Shown here: piece after piece, positions 54,759 to 63,125 of the stretch
How positions within the stretch are numbered: position 1 is the stretch's first letter
Layout: the number at the start of each line of letters is the position of its first letter
Source: Ruminococcus sp.
Lineage (GTDB): Bacteria; Bacillota; Clostridia; Lachnospirales; Lachnospiraceae
Direction: 5' to 3'
Assembly: GCA_013911065.1 (NCBI GenBank)
Contig: JACERV010000007.1
Span: 62,001 to 126,000, forward strand
DNA length: 64,000 nt
Notes under the pieces: model-generated
Databases searched by the model: none
Told to the model about the DNA's origin: nothing
What the model saw: the letters and a program-made list of their open reading frames with translations, nothing else
Translations under genes and position numbers: made by a program

Positions 54759-55071
54759 CTGTCTGTTCTCCCTTCTGCAGCAATATCCTGCCTGCCAGCT
54801 TATCTATATCAATCTGATATGTTCCTTCTGCTATACTTTTCTTTAGTTCTTCCACCTTCACTTCCGGTGTAGGGCGGCTGACCTCGGATAAAACACGTTT
54901 TGTCAGGTCCTCCGTCATCTTCTTCTCCTCAACCTGTCGGCTGTTGGATGTAATTAAAATTTCATCAAAGTGTCTGCTTTTCCCACTAACAGAAACATTT
55001 TTATTGTCTGCAGTATTAGCTGCAGTCTGTGCTATATAGCGGTGTCTTGCACCATCAATAGAAATACCCAT
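54751..55071 (-). CDS. flgM: Anti-sigma-28 factor FlgM
   Basis: A 106-residue inhibitor of the flagellar sigma factor. The N-terminal half is likely disordered; the C-terminal VEELKKSIAEGTYQIDIDKLAGRIL is the typical sigma-binding helix pair. GGAGG precedes the ATG. It leads the flgM-flgN-flgK-flgL-yviE-fliW-csrA operon, preceded by a possible sigma-28 promoter. Confidence 0.9.
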   Translation of the reverse strand: MGISIDGARHRYIAQTAANTADNKNVSVSGKSRHFDEILITSNSRQVEEKKMTEDLTKRVLSEVSRPTPEVKVEELKKSIAEGTYQIDIDKLAGRILLQKGEQTDE

Positions 55072-55125
55072 CTTTCATGCCTCCTTCTAAATGACAGCAA
55101 TATAGGTTTACTCTCTTATTACTTA

Positions 55126-55152
55126 ATATCGTCACTTGTCAAACAATGTTAA
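55126..55152 (-). promoter_or_regulatory. Candidate sigma-28 promoter of flgM operon
   Basis: Minus strand TTAA, 15-bp gap, GACGATAT, compared with the TAAA-N15-GCCGATAT flagellar consensus. The -10 differs at one base, the -35 at one. A sigma-A-like TTGACA lies in the same segment but without a well-spaced -10. Confidence 0.45.
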
Positions 55153-55164
55153 GTTTTTATGTCT

Positions 55165-56541
55165 CTATTTTTTCCTGAACAGCTTTTTGAGGTTCTGCCG
55201 GATATTCCCGGCACCTACGCCCTTGCGCTTCAAATTTATTTTCATCCGTTCTATAACCTTTGCTTTTTCTTTATACCATTTTCCTATACTTTCCTTTACC
55301 TGACTGTACCAGGCCCCTACCCTTTCTGCTTTGGGGCTGTACCATCTGAGCGCACGTTCTTTTTTAGGGCCATAAAACCCATGCCAGATTCTCGACATAT
55401 CCTGGCTTTTCTGTATGATCCATAGATTTACCTGCTGTCCCGACATACGTAATATCCGCAGAAACCAACATAAAGGAAGAAGCCATGAGCGTTTTAAAAG
55501 AACCGGAAACATCGTACTCATGTACTCCATCTGCGGGAAGACCCATTCCATCATCTGCTGTCTCCTCTTACGCTTCAAATCCTTTTTATAAAAGTCCGCC
55601 ACTTCCCTCACAAGGGGCAGCAGTTTTTCGCTTTCTTTACGGCACTGGACTCCTTTTGACAAAATGTAGCGCTCCATAGAATCAAAGAGAACATCCTCCT
55701 GTGGAAACAGCATCCCTCCAAACCAAAAGGCTGCCAGTTTAATGATATAGTCTGGAAAATTTCCCAGGTCAAGATAGGCCAGCTCTTTGTAAACAACCGT
55801 CCAGTCCAGACTTTTGTATACACTGATGTAGTAAAACCACATGTCCAGTATAGATTGAATGTCTAAATTGCCCCTTGCATAACTCTCGGCAGCGCAGCCA
55901 ATCATATAAACATAAAATTCCTCCGGCTCAAATCCATGAATATAACGATAGTCCGTCTCTCTCCTATAGTCTTTTACCGGGAGAGAGAAGTACTTTTTGA
56001 TTTTCTTATTTGTAAAGTCCAGAGTACTCTGAAAAATCAGGAGGATTCCCGGTATTTTGTAATACCTTGTCTCTCCTTCTATTCTGGATTCCTGCTTTTC
56101 AAAATCCAGGGATTCCATCGTCTTTCTGATAATATCATCTTTCCCCTTTTCTACAAGGATTCTTACATATTTGGTTGATCTCATATCTAACTGAGGGTAA
56201 AAGTGACGCATACGGTATTCATGAAGTATAATACTATGTACCTTATGCTGCTCCAGAGCCTTCAAAACCTGAGGAACAACAGAAGTAAAGCGTTCCTCCC
56301 CGACCACCGCCTGGTGATAACGCTCTTCAAGTTTCTTTTTCCACGGTTCCAGCTCCTTGCTTTCAAAACCCAGAACGCCATAATAGACCACATTTGCAAC
56401 TCCGTGATAATCCGCTAATTTATAAAGGCTTCCCCAGTTTGGCTGTCTGACCCACCTGGGGATTTCATTCTGGCCTACAAGTGCACTAAGCAGCTCTATT
56501 AAACATTTCACTTCATAACTTCTGATTCTTTTTTCGCTCAT
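55165..56541 (-). CDS. Degenerate nucleotidyltransferase-fold protein (NTP_transf_5-like)
   Basis: A 458-residue cytoplasmic protein. The first 330 residues follow the layout of the PF14907 uncharacterised nucleotidyltransferases: WGSLYKLADYHGVANVVYYG, then SIILHEYRMRHFYPQLDMRS, then ILVEKGKDD. In active members the segment after the conserved arginine reads like GDIDLLV; here it is TKYVRILV, so both catalytic aspartates are missing and activity is unlikely. The last 100 residues are tryptophan- and lysine-rich helices. Its start overlaps the FtsE-like gene by 29 bp, so the two are coupled. It ends 12 bp from the flgM promoter. Role unknown. Confidence 0.65.
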   Translation of the reverse strand: MSEKRIRSYEVKCLIELLSALVGQNEIPRWVRQPNWGSLYKLADYHGVANVVYYGVLGFESKELEPWKKKLEERYHQAVVGEERFTSVVPQVLKALEQHKVHSIILHEYRMRHFYPQLDMRSTKYVRILVEKGKDDIIRKTMESLDFEKQESRIEGETRYYKIPGILLIFQSTLDFTNKKIKKYFSLPVKDYRRETDYRYIHGFEPEEFYVYMIGCAAESYARGNLDIQSILDMWFYYISVYKSLDWTVVYKELAYLDLGNFPDYIIKLAAFWFGGMLFPQEDVLFDSMERYILSKGVQCRKESEKLLPLVREVADFYKKDLKRKRRQQMMEWVFPQMEYMSTMFPVLLKRSWLLPLCWFLRILRMSGQQVNLWIIQKSQDMSRIWHGFYGPKKERALRWYSPKAERVGAWYSQVKESIGKWYKEKAKVIERMKINLKRKGVGAGNIRQNLKKLFRKK

Positions 56542-57262
56542 TCAGCACTCTTTTCTCCTCAAATATATCCATAGCTTTTGAATTATAAATGCCATGCCTT
56601 TCATCCAGCACTTTTACTCCAGACACCAGAGTAATTACACGCTTTTTCATAATTGTCACAAGTTCCCTGGAATGGCTGGCGACAATCATTGTCACACCGA
56701 GGCGGTTCAGGTCATCCAGCAGGCACATCAAATCCCAGGAAGCATCAGGATCCAGGTTTGCAGTCGGTTCATCTACGACCATGACTTTAGGGTTCATGAC
56801 AAGTGCTCTTGCCAGTTTGACCCTCGCAGCCTCTCCTACAGATAATTCATGTGGAAATGCAGACGCACGGTGAGAAATTCCTACTGTGCTCAGCGCCTGG
56901 CTGACCCTCTTTTTAATCAGGCGGTATGGTTGTTCTGTCACATACATGGCAAGGCTGACATTATCAAACGCAGTCCTGTCATTTAAAAGTCCCAGATCCA
57001 TCTCCATAATGCCAAACTGTCTCCGGAAATATGGACGCTTATGATTCGAGAGCTTCCCTGTATCAATTCCGCCTACCCAGATATCACCGGAAGTCGGTGT
57101 GAGCTGGCTGCTCAGAAGTTTCAGCAAGGTACTCTTTCCGGAACCGCTGCGGCCTACTACAAAAACAAATTCACCTTTTTCTATTTCAAAAGATACATTT
57201 TCAAGACCTATAACATCCTCGTTAAATATTTTTGTGACATTCTTAAATTCAATTTCTTTCAT
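56513..57262 (-). CDS. Orphan FtsE-like ABC ATPase
   Basis: A 249-residue ABC ATPase resembling FtsE: GRSGSGKSTLLKLL (Walker A, about 37-50), VMVVDEPTANLD (Walker B, 160-171) and the H-loop VASHS. Two deviations stand out. The Q-loop, normally VVFQDFRLL, reads IMEMDLGLL, so the glutamine is gone; and the signature LSGGE reads LSVGE. No FtsX or other membrane partner is adjacent; the overlapping neighbour is the degenerate nucleotidyltransferase-fold protein. FtsE with FtsX activates septal hydrolases, so this may be a divergent FtsE or a repurposed regulator in the motility island. The ribosome site is weak (AAGGA). Confidence 0.8.
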   Translation of the reverse strand: MKEIEFKNVTKIFNEDVIGLENVSFEIEKGEFVFVVGRSGSGKSTLLKLLSSQLTPTSGDIWVGGIDTGKLSNHKRPYFRRQFGIMEMDLGLLNDRTAFDNVSLAMYVTEQPYRLIKKRVSQALSTVGISHRASAFPHELSVGEAARVKLARALVMNPKVMVVDEPTANLDPDASWDLMCLLDDLNRLGVTMIVASHSRELVTIMKKRVITLVSGVKVLDERHGIYNSKAMDIFEEKRVLNERKKNQKL

Positions 57263-57293
57263 GATACGGTCCTTTTCTTCCTTTTCTGTGTGC

Positions 57294-57320
57294 TTATCTT
57301 TTCTCTTCCTGGTCCGATAA
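57294..57320 (+). promoter_or_regulatory. Candidate sigma-28 promoter of the C39-like gene
   Basis: TTATCTTT, 11-bp gap, TCCGATAA; against the flagellar TAAAGTTT-N11-GCCGATAA the -10 matches 7 of 8 and the -35 5 of 8. It lies 22 bp before the ATG. No sigma-A promoter is evident in the 80-bp divergent gap. Confidence 0.55.
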
Positions 57321-57342
57321 TATTTAAAGGAAGGAGGATACT

Positions 57343-58053
57343 ATGAAATTTATAAAGCGGATTTTTACTATATTTTTTTTCACATTTCTCGGTATACTTA
57401 TTTTCTCCTCTCCGGTCTCCAGGCATGTTCACTCCAAAGAACCGGAAATTCTAAAAGATTCTGTAAAGCTTTCCCGGCAGGAAGATGTGCCTATCGTAAC
57501 TGTGAAAAAAGAGGAGGAACCCAAAGGTCATGCGGTTCCGATTACCATGTACAGCCAGCATGATCCTGCCTGGAGCAGCTACCTGTACGGAGGAATAGAC
57601 CCTATGACTACCCACGGATGCGGACCGACAGCCCTTGCTATGGCCGTCAGTTCACTCTCAGATACAGCCATCACTCCCGTTGATGCGGCCCAGTGGTCTG
57701 CTACAAATGGATGTTACTCTCCAAATAATGGTTCTGTACATGCTTTAATTCCAAACGGTGCCGCAAGCTACGGGCTGCGTGTGGAAAAGCTTTCTCAGCT
57801 TACTCCCGATGCCTTCCGTTCTGCCCTGTCATTTGACAAGCTTCTGGTGCTCCTTATGGGTCCGGGAGACTTTTCCGATTCGGGCCATTTTATTATAGCA
57901 TACGGGTATGATGAAAATGGTTCCATATTAGTTGCCGACCCGGCAAGCGAAGAACGCTCCAGTATGCATTGGTCTGCTGAAGTCCTGATCAGCCAGCTCA
58001 GCACATATGCAAAAAACGGCGGTCCCGTATGGGTATTGTCCAAACCAGAATGA
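57343..58053 (+). CDS. Secreted C39-like cysteine peptidase
   Basis: A 236-residue exported protein. A hydrophobic segment (about 8-25) acts as signal or anchor. From residue 65 it matches the Peptidase_C39_2 fold: VPITMYSQHDPAW, the nucleophile in HGCGPTALAM (Cys93), histidine in SGHFIIAYGYD (His182) and aspartate in VADPAS (Asp199), so the triad is complete. Such proteins process or cleave surface peptides; the substrate is unknown. It is the only plus-strand gene in the motility island, divergent from the FtsE-like gene, with GGAGG before ATG and a shared terminator downstream. Confidence 0.85.
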   Translation: MKFIKRIFTIFFFTFLGILIFSSPVSRHVHSKEPEILKDSVKLSRQEDVPIVTVKKEEEPKGHAVPITMYSQHDPAWSSYLYGGIDPMTTHGCGPTALAMAVSSLSDTAITPVDAAQWSATNGCYSPNNGSVHALIPNGAASYGLRVEKLSQLTPDAFRSALSFDKLLVLLMGPGDFSDSGHFIIAYGYDENGSILVADPASEERSSMHWSAEVLISQLSTYAKNGGPVWVLSKPE

Positions 58054-58153
58054 AGAGTCTGACAAGCCAGACTCGTGCGCCGAAGCGCGGTCGCTTTAGC
58101 AGCCATTTTTTTATGTGCGCTGCGCATCCCCCCGGATGAGTTTCCTATTATAT

Positions 58154-58200
58154 AAAAAGCCTTCGAAATTACGGCGGGCCTGTAATTCCGAAGGTTTTTA
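58154..58200. terminator. Bidirectional terminator between convergent genes
   Basis: GCCTTCGAAATTAC pairs with GTAATTCCGAAGG (one mismatch) and is flanked by A and T runs on both sides, serving the C39-like gene on the plus strand and the fliD operon on the minus strand. The 100 bp before it hold nothing recognisable. Confidence 0.85.
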
Positions 58201-58623
58201 TCATTTACGGTAATAAGATTCACCGCCTGCAAGGCGGCTGCTTAATATTCTGTCTATCTCAACAGTCTGTCCCCAGATACGTTTCGTTGCCTGTACTGTG
58301 TCCGCGATTTGCTTCCACATCACATTCTCATCTTCATCCGGAACATCCGCAGGTACATCTCCTCTCAGAACTGCATGAACTCTCTCTTGTATGTCCTCTG
58401 CCGTATTGGAAAAAAGCCGCTGAATACTTGCATCACAATTACTGATTTTCTCCAGCTCGTTCCCTCTCATCTCAAGGACCATCCGGGTCACCAGTTTGTC
58501 ATCACTGGAAAGACCCTCGCCAAGCTCCTTTGTAAGCCGCTGCACTTCATTCATATAACGGTACTTTTTCTGCACCTCTGTCAGAATCACAGACAGCAGC
58601 TCCTTCATATACCCTTCTCTCAT
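58201..58623 (-). CDS. FliT-like flagellar chaperone candidate
   Basis: A 140-residue helical protein following fliS. ATG 58623 shares ATGA with the fliS stop; ATG 58608 with AGAAGGG is an alternative. Position after fliD-fliS, size and the two long helices (about 1-90) fit FliT-type chaperones that hold FliD, a family with little sequence conservation. I recognise no firm motif, so the call rests on context. Confidence 0.6.
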   Translation of the reverse strand: MREGYMKELLSVILTEVQKKYRYMNEVQRLTKELGEGLSSDDKLVTRMVLEMRGNELEKISNCDASIQRLFSNTAEDIQERVHAVLRGDVPADVPDEDENVMWKQIADTVQATKRIWGQTVEIDRILSSRLAGGESYYRK

Positions 58624-58985
58624 ACTGCCTTCTCCGCCGCCGCAAATGCATCCCGCAAATCCTTCACCAATGGCTGCAGCTCCTGTATGGTTTCTTTTTT
58701 CCTTCCTGCCTGCAGTCTGCTCAGCTCATAAATAAAGAAGTCATACATATTCCCCAGCTCCATACTGATTGTATAATTATGATTCAGCGTATCCTTCAGA
58801 TAATTCACAATCTCCACAGAACGACCCACGGACTGCTCAAACAACTCGTAATTCTCCATCCCCAGTGCAATCTCTGCACGTTTTAACCGTTTCAGCAGCT
58901 CATCATAAAGTAAAAGAAGCAGCTCACCCTGTGTCATAGTCATAACTGACTGCTCTTTATATTGTTGGTATCCATTCCCGTTCAT
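58620..58985 (-). CDS. fliS: Flagellar export chaperone FliS
   Basis: A 121-residue four-helix protein that binds flagellin before export. The start YQQYKEQSVMTMTQGELLLLLYDELLKRLKRAE is diagnostic. It lies 18 bp after fliD. The last 20 residues are a typical alanine-rich tail. Confidence 0.95.
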   Translation of the reverse strand: MNGNGYQQYKEQSVMTMTQGELLLLLYDELLKRLKRAEIALGMENYELFEQSVGRSVEIVNYLKDTLNHNYTISMELGNMYDFFIYELSRLQAGRKKETIQELQPLVKDLRDAFAAAEKAV

Positions 58986-59003
58986 TTTTATCCTACCTTC
59001 TTT

Positions 59004-61436
59004 TTATGAACTAAACATAGACATCAAATAGCTGCTCTGTGAATTCATCTGAGATATCAGCGTCTCTAATGCGGTAAACTGTGAAACATATCTGTCTTGT
59101 TCCATTGCCAGTTTATCTTTCAGTCTGTCAATATAATCATTGATGCCATCTATCTGCTTCTGTATGCCATTTTGCAGCACTGATGTGGGGGCATAAGGAG
59201 AACCTGCACGTTCTACTAATATTCCCTTTGTGGCACCCATCATAGATGCATAGCGGTCCATAATTGTCTTCATAGATGTCATCAGGCCGCCTGGATTGGT
59301 TGTTCCATCTTCATTCTTTGACGAAGCGGCGGTAAATGCATCTTTCACTGCATCCGGATCTTTCTCAAGAGCAGCTTTAAACTCTGTCTCATTAAACACA
59401 AGCTTTCCATTGTCCGCATAGTTTGTAGACACCGTAATCCCCATCTTTTCAAATTCGGTTCTGAGATTACTTGGAATGATAAAACGAAGGCTATCCGCCA
59501 ATCCCCTCACATCTGTATCATTGAAGAGAAGTCCCTTCTTAGCCTCTGTCTCCCATTTTTCAATCTGGCTTTCGGACATTTCTTCCCGCTGTTCATCTGT
59601 AAGCGGACTGTAAGCCCTGTCAGGCTTCTGATTTACTTCACCGTTAATCAGAGCAAGTGTCTCATTGTAAGCATTAACCATTTCCTTGACAATGGCAGCC
59701 GTAGCATCCGTATCCACCTTAGCATCAAATGTGACTGCTTCAGTTCCTGCTACATAGTTACCGGTACTGTCATATCCAAAGGTATTCTTTACGGTGATAT
59801 TCATACCGTCAATTGACACTGTGTTGCTCCCCCGCGTAACTTCCGTTTCCATATCGGAACCGGCATATTTTACACGGATCACTGCATCCTGTCCTTTTAC
59901 TTCCTTACCCGCGATGTCCGCTCCAAATAATACATCGGCCAGCTCACCTGATAAATTAATCGTTCCGCTCGCTCCCTGTTCTGTGGACTGTATCACAAAT
60001 TTATCCGAGTTGGACTGGTAAGAAACTGTGATTCCAAGCTCTTTTGTATTGTTAATGGCACTGAGAATATCACTGATGGAACTATCCCATGACAACGCGT
60101 TGCCTTTTGAATCCTTCAGGGTTATCAAATCTCCGTCTCCATTTTTTATTGTCATCGGCTCTCCGGTATCTAGTACTTTACCTGGATTTAAGCCAGATTC
60201 CGCAATTTTAGCCGAAAGGTTCAAGCGGTTGGATTCTCCGCTCTTAATACCGAATACACTGTTAGATCCCAAAATCCCCCGGTCTGCTGCAGTGATAGCC
60301 ACAGTAGAGCTTCCATCCGGGTTCCCGTCGGGTGTTATAGTAGTGAAATTCAGAGATGCCTTGGACAAATCGCCGTCCGATGAGGGACCAAGCTTTACCG
60401 AAACCCTGTTCTTCCCGAACGCCTCATCCAGCTTTGTCTGAATATCCTTTTGAACAGATTCCAGGGTAGAATACGTCCCAGGATCCTCAGCATACTCTTC
60501 CAGCTTAATCCACTTCGTAGTTCCATTATAAGAAAAACTGATTTCTTTGCCGCTTAACGCTTCTCTAAGTGAAACGCTTTCTGTAAGCTGTGCCTCATTT
60601 TTCGCAGTCCGGCCTTCACTTGTAATTACTGTATCTGCCGCAGGCATATCTCCAAATTTCTCGTCTTTATTTAAAAATCCCAGGTCTGCCAGAAGATCCC
60701 CCGTGCTTCCTGAAAGCAACAATGAGTTTCCTGTTGTCGTATCTTTGTTAACAAATTTTATCTTTCCGCCATCTGTTTCTACATTCATCACATCGGCCAG
60801 CGTCTTGCCTGATCCAATCGACACGTTTGCTAATGCCTTGTTCATAGACTCTGCGGTTTTATCCACATCGCTGTAATCATAGCTGCTGCTCATTGTCACT
60901 GAATAGGTCTTAGTTCCATAGGTGATGAACAGAGACTCACCTGATACAGCGTCTATGTCCACCATTTCTCCTAAATCACTGGCAATATCGCCTGTATTTA
61001 ACTTTTGATCAGAAACCGTACCGCCGGATGATATCTGTGCATTCTTTGCAAGACTCTTCACCCCCAGGACGGAAATAGTATCTGCCGAAACCCCGCTTCC
61101 GCTTACGGACAAATATTTACTGTTCTCTCCAAGTGCCGTTATCAGATTCCTGGAAAACAGCTTACTTGAACTTAGATTTGACGAAGATGAGTAAGACATA
61201 TATTTGTTAGAGAACTCATACAGCTTACTTGTAATATTCTGTATTGCACTCTGCTGCCACTGGAAAGTCTGCAATTTCTGCTTCTGCGCCGCAATCTTGC
61301 TTCTAGTGGCATATGTCATATTCTTAATCAGCTCGTCCCGGTCAAGTCCGCTGGCTAATCCGCCATACCCTCTAATTGAGTTTGCTGAATTCATTCCGGA
61401 TGATGTAGTACCACTTAATCCATTAATCGATGCCAT
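59004..61436 (-). CDS. fliD: Flagellar filament cap protein
   Basis: An 810-residue cap protein that promotes flagellin polymerisation at the tip. The N-terminal GYGGLASGLDRDELIKNMTYATRSKI and the C-terminal coiled coil (QKQIDGINDYIDRLKDKLAMEQDRYVSQFTALETLISQMNSQSSYLMSMF) are typical. It is longer than the 450-700 usual, with an enlarged exposed middle region. The track start is a GTG at 61445 too close to AAGGAG; ATG 61436, eight bases after it, is preferred. A sigma-28 promoter precedes it. Confidence 0.94.
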   Translation of the reverse strand: MASINGLSGTTSSGMNSANSIRGYGGLASGLDRDELIKNMTYATRSKIAAQKQKLQTFQWQQSAIQNITSKLYEFSNKYMSYSSSSNLSSSKLFSRNLITALGENSKYLSVSGSGVSADTISVLGVKSLAKNAQISSGGTVSDQKLNTGDIASDLGEMVDIDAVSGESLFITYGTKTYSVTMSSSYDYSDVDKTAESMNKALANVSIGSGKTLADVMNVETDGGKIKFVNKDTTTGNSLLLSGSTGDLLADLGFLNKDEKFGDMPAADTVITSEGRTAKNEAQLTESVSLREALSGKEISFSYNGTTKWIKLEEYAEDPGTYSTLESVQKDIQTKLDEAFGKNRVSVKLGPSSDGDLSKASLNFTTITPDGNPDGSSTVAITAADRGILGSNSVFGIKSGESNRLNLSAKIAESGLNPGKVLDTGEPMTIKNGDGDLITLKDSKGNALSWDSSISDILSAINNTKELGITVSYQSNSDKFVIQSTEQGASGTINLSGELADVLFGADIAGKEVKGQDAVIRVKYAGSDMETEVTRGSNTVSIDGMNITVKNTFGYDSTGNYVAGTEAVTFDAKVDTDATAAIVKEMVNAYNETLALINGEVNQKPDRAYSPLTDEQREEMSESQIEKWETEAKKGLLFNDTDVRGLADSLRFIIPSNLRTEFEKMGITVSTNYADNGKLVFNETEFKAALEKDPDAVKDAFTAASSKNEDGTTNPGGLMTSMKTIMDRYASMMGATKGILVERAGSPYAPTSVLQNGIQKQIDGINDYIDRLKDKLAMEQDRYVSQFTALETLISQMNSQSSYLMSMFSS

Positions 61437-61484
61437 AGTATCCACTCCTTATTCTATAAAAATTCTTTATTTGCTCATAACTGA

Positions 61485-61511
61485 TTATCGGCGCATCTGC
61501 GGGAAAAATTA
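61485..61511 (-). promoter_or_regulatory. Sigma-28 (FliA/SigD) promoter of fliD-fliS-fliT-like
   Basis: Minus strand TAATTTTT, 11-bp gap, GCCGATAA. The -10 equals the flagellar consensus and the -35 matches 6 of 8. It lies about 48 bp before the fliD ATG. Confidence 0.75.
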
Positions 61512-61522
61512 AGTATCCTCTT

Positions 61523-62275
61523 TTAATCTCTGTTATGGTGCGGAGTTTCGTTCACCCGGATACAGGCTTTTGTAATTTCAACAGTAATCTGGCCTGCATA
61601 TTTATTAGAATAAAAATTAATAAGGGGAGAAACTGTCTCCTTATTTACCACCACATACTTTGACGGAAGCTTTGTGAGTGCCAGTGCCATTACATCTGCT
61701 TTGCAGTGTGAACATGTACACACCCCAAATTGCTCCATATAATTGACTACCTTTTCCGCAACCAGCCGTTCCATGACATTTACAAACGCAAAACTTTCTT
61801 CAAATTCTTCGTTGTCGCACTCTTCCTGAGTTTTTTCTACATCTTTCTGCACAGGCTCTCTCTGAGACTTTCCGGTTTTTTCTTCTTTCTGCTTTTGTCC
61901 GGCTTCCTCCGGTGTTTCCTTGTCCGGCTCCGGCTGGTTCTCCTCTTCCAGTTCTGCCCCGGACATCTCCATTTTGTCTTCTTCCGGTTCTGCCCCGGAC
62001 ATCTCCATTTTGTCTTCTTCCGGTTCCGGCCCGGATTCTTCTGTCTTTTCTTCTTTGGGACTGCCTGCTTCACTCTCCATCTCTGTTTCCAAAGACTTCC
62101 TTATTGTATCAGCCAACTGTGCCTCTTCATCCACCGTATCAATCACGGAAACTGAACTTTCCGGATCCACCGGGGGGTGAGGGCTTGTGTCCTGCACCTT
62201 TTTACTTTCTTTCTTCTCTTCGCTGCCTGACAGCAGATTCAGTACATGATTCGTCTTATTTGTTCTTTTTGCCAT
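61523..62275 (-). CDS. ComFB-domain protein with acidic repeat linker
   Basis: A 250-residue protein. A short basic start is followed by an acidic, probably disordered region (about 20-160) holding a twice-repeated EPEEDKMEMSGA unit. The last 90 residues are a ComFB domain: ERLVAEKVVNYMEQFGVC, CSHCKADVMALALTKLPSKYVV. The CxxC and the DVMALAL helix are the conserved core. ComFB proteins of Bacillus and cyanobacteria have been reported as cyclic dinucleotide receptors, so this may link second messengers to motility. It is 15 bp after parA. GGAGG precedes the ATG. Confidence 0.8.
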   Translation of the reverse strand: MAKRTNKTNHVLNLLSGSEEKKESKKVQDTSPHPPVDPESSVSVIDTVDEEAQLADTIRKSLETEMESEAGSPKEEKTEESGPEPEEDKMEMSGAEPEEDKMEMSGAELEEENQPEPDKETPEEAGQKQKEEKTGKSQREPVQKDVEKTQEECDNEEFEESFAFVNVMERLVAEKVVNYMEQFGVCTCSHCKADVMALALTKLPSKYVVVNKETVSPLINFYSNKYAGQITVEITKACIRVNETPHHNRD

Positions 62276-62290
62276 CTTTGTAGTTCCCTC

Positions 62291-63064
62291 CTACGCACCT
62301 TTACTCATATTCTGAACTGCTTCCTTTACAAATTCCCTGTAATCTATAGTGGGGTTTGCTCTTGGAGCATAATCAAAAATGCTTAGCCCATGCGCCGGTG
62401 CCTCAGCAGCAGCAACTCCATTACGAATCTTTGTATCAAAGACTTTTGTTCCTATTTGGGACGCCACAGTCTCAGCCATCTCCAGCACTTCTCTTGACAG
62501 TTTCGTCCTCTTATTATATTTCGTCATAAGGATACCCAGCACATTCAAGCTTGGGTTCATGGTCGTCTGTACCCCCTCAATGGTCTCTTTAAGCTGAATG
62601 AGTCCTACAAGGCTCAATATCTCAGCCGCCATCGGTATGACAAGATAATCCGCGGCTATGTATCCATTTACAGTTAATATGTTTAATGCAGGAGGAGTAT
62701 CAATAACAATATAGTCATAATCATTGCTGACCTCATGAAGTATATTCTTGAGCTGAACTTGTCTGTCACTGCCTGTAAGAAGCAGCTCTGCTTCACTCAA
62801 CAGAATGTTGGAAGTCAGAATATCCACGTAATCTTCCGTGTGACGGATTGCATCTTTGACTGATATTTCTCCTTTCAGCACCTCATATACCGTATGTCCC
62901 TTTTCAATATCCAGTCCAAGACTAAAACCCAGATTTCCCTGAGAATCTAAATCTACAGCTAAGACTTTATAACCTGCCTGATGCAGACCTACTGCAAGGG
63001 CCGCAGAAGAAGTTGTCTTTCCGACGCCTCCCTTTTGATTTGTCAATACAATTGTTACTGCCAC
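62291..63064 (-). CDS. ParA/Soj-family ATPase, motility-associated
   Basis: A 257-residue deviant Walker ATPase: KGGVGKTTSSAALAVGL (Walker A' with the signature lysine), VDLDSQGNLG, and VIDTPPALNILTVNGY. These proteins position chromosomes, chemoreceptors or flagella. There is no parB beside it and no parS-like site noted; neighbours are EAL-HDOD and ComFB proteins. FlhG/MinD-type regulators lack this overall Soj pattern, so a cargo-positioning role is inferred. The start is GTG 63064, seven bases after GGAGG. Confidence 0.88.
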   Translation of the reverse strand: MAVTIVLTNQKGGVGKTTSSAALAVGLHQAGYKVLAVDLDSQGNLGFSLGLDIEKGHTVYEVLKGEISVKDAIRHTEDYVDILTSNILLSEAELLLTGSDRQVQLKNILHEVSNDYDYIVIDTPPALNILTVNGYIAADYLVIPMAAEILSLVGLIQLKETIEGVQTTMNPSLNVLGILMTKYNKRTKLSREVLEMAETVASQIGTKVFDTKIRNGVAAAEAPAHGLSIFDYAPRANPTIDYREFVKEAVQNMSKGA

Positions 63065-63088
63065 TTTAATACCTCCACATTATCATGC

Positions 63089-63115
63089 CTTATTGAACAT
63101 TCCTCTTTCAATAAG
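63089..63115 (-). repeat. Leader hairpin CTTATTGA, second copy
   Basis: CTTATTGA pairs with TCAATAAG across an 11-base loop between the EAL-HDOD stop and the parA ribosome site. The outer bases match the 16220-16246 hairpin, also just upstream of a ribosome site. Confidence 0.45.
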
Positions 63116-63125
63116 TATACCTTCT

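Noticed and set aside
62291-63064. ParA as evidence of a plasmid or chromosome origin
   Set aside because: No parB, parS cluster, dnaA or replication gene is nearby; the gene sits among motility and signalling genes.
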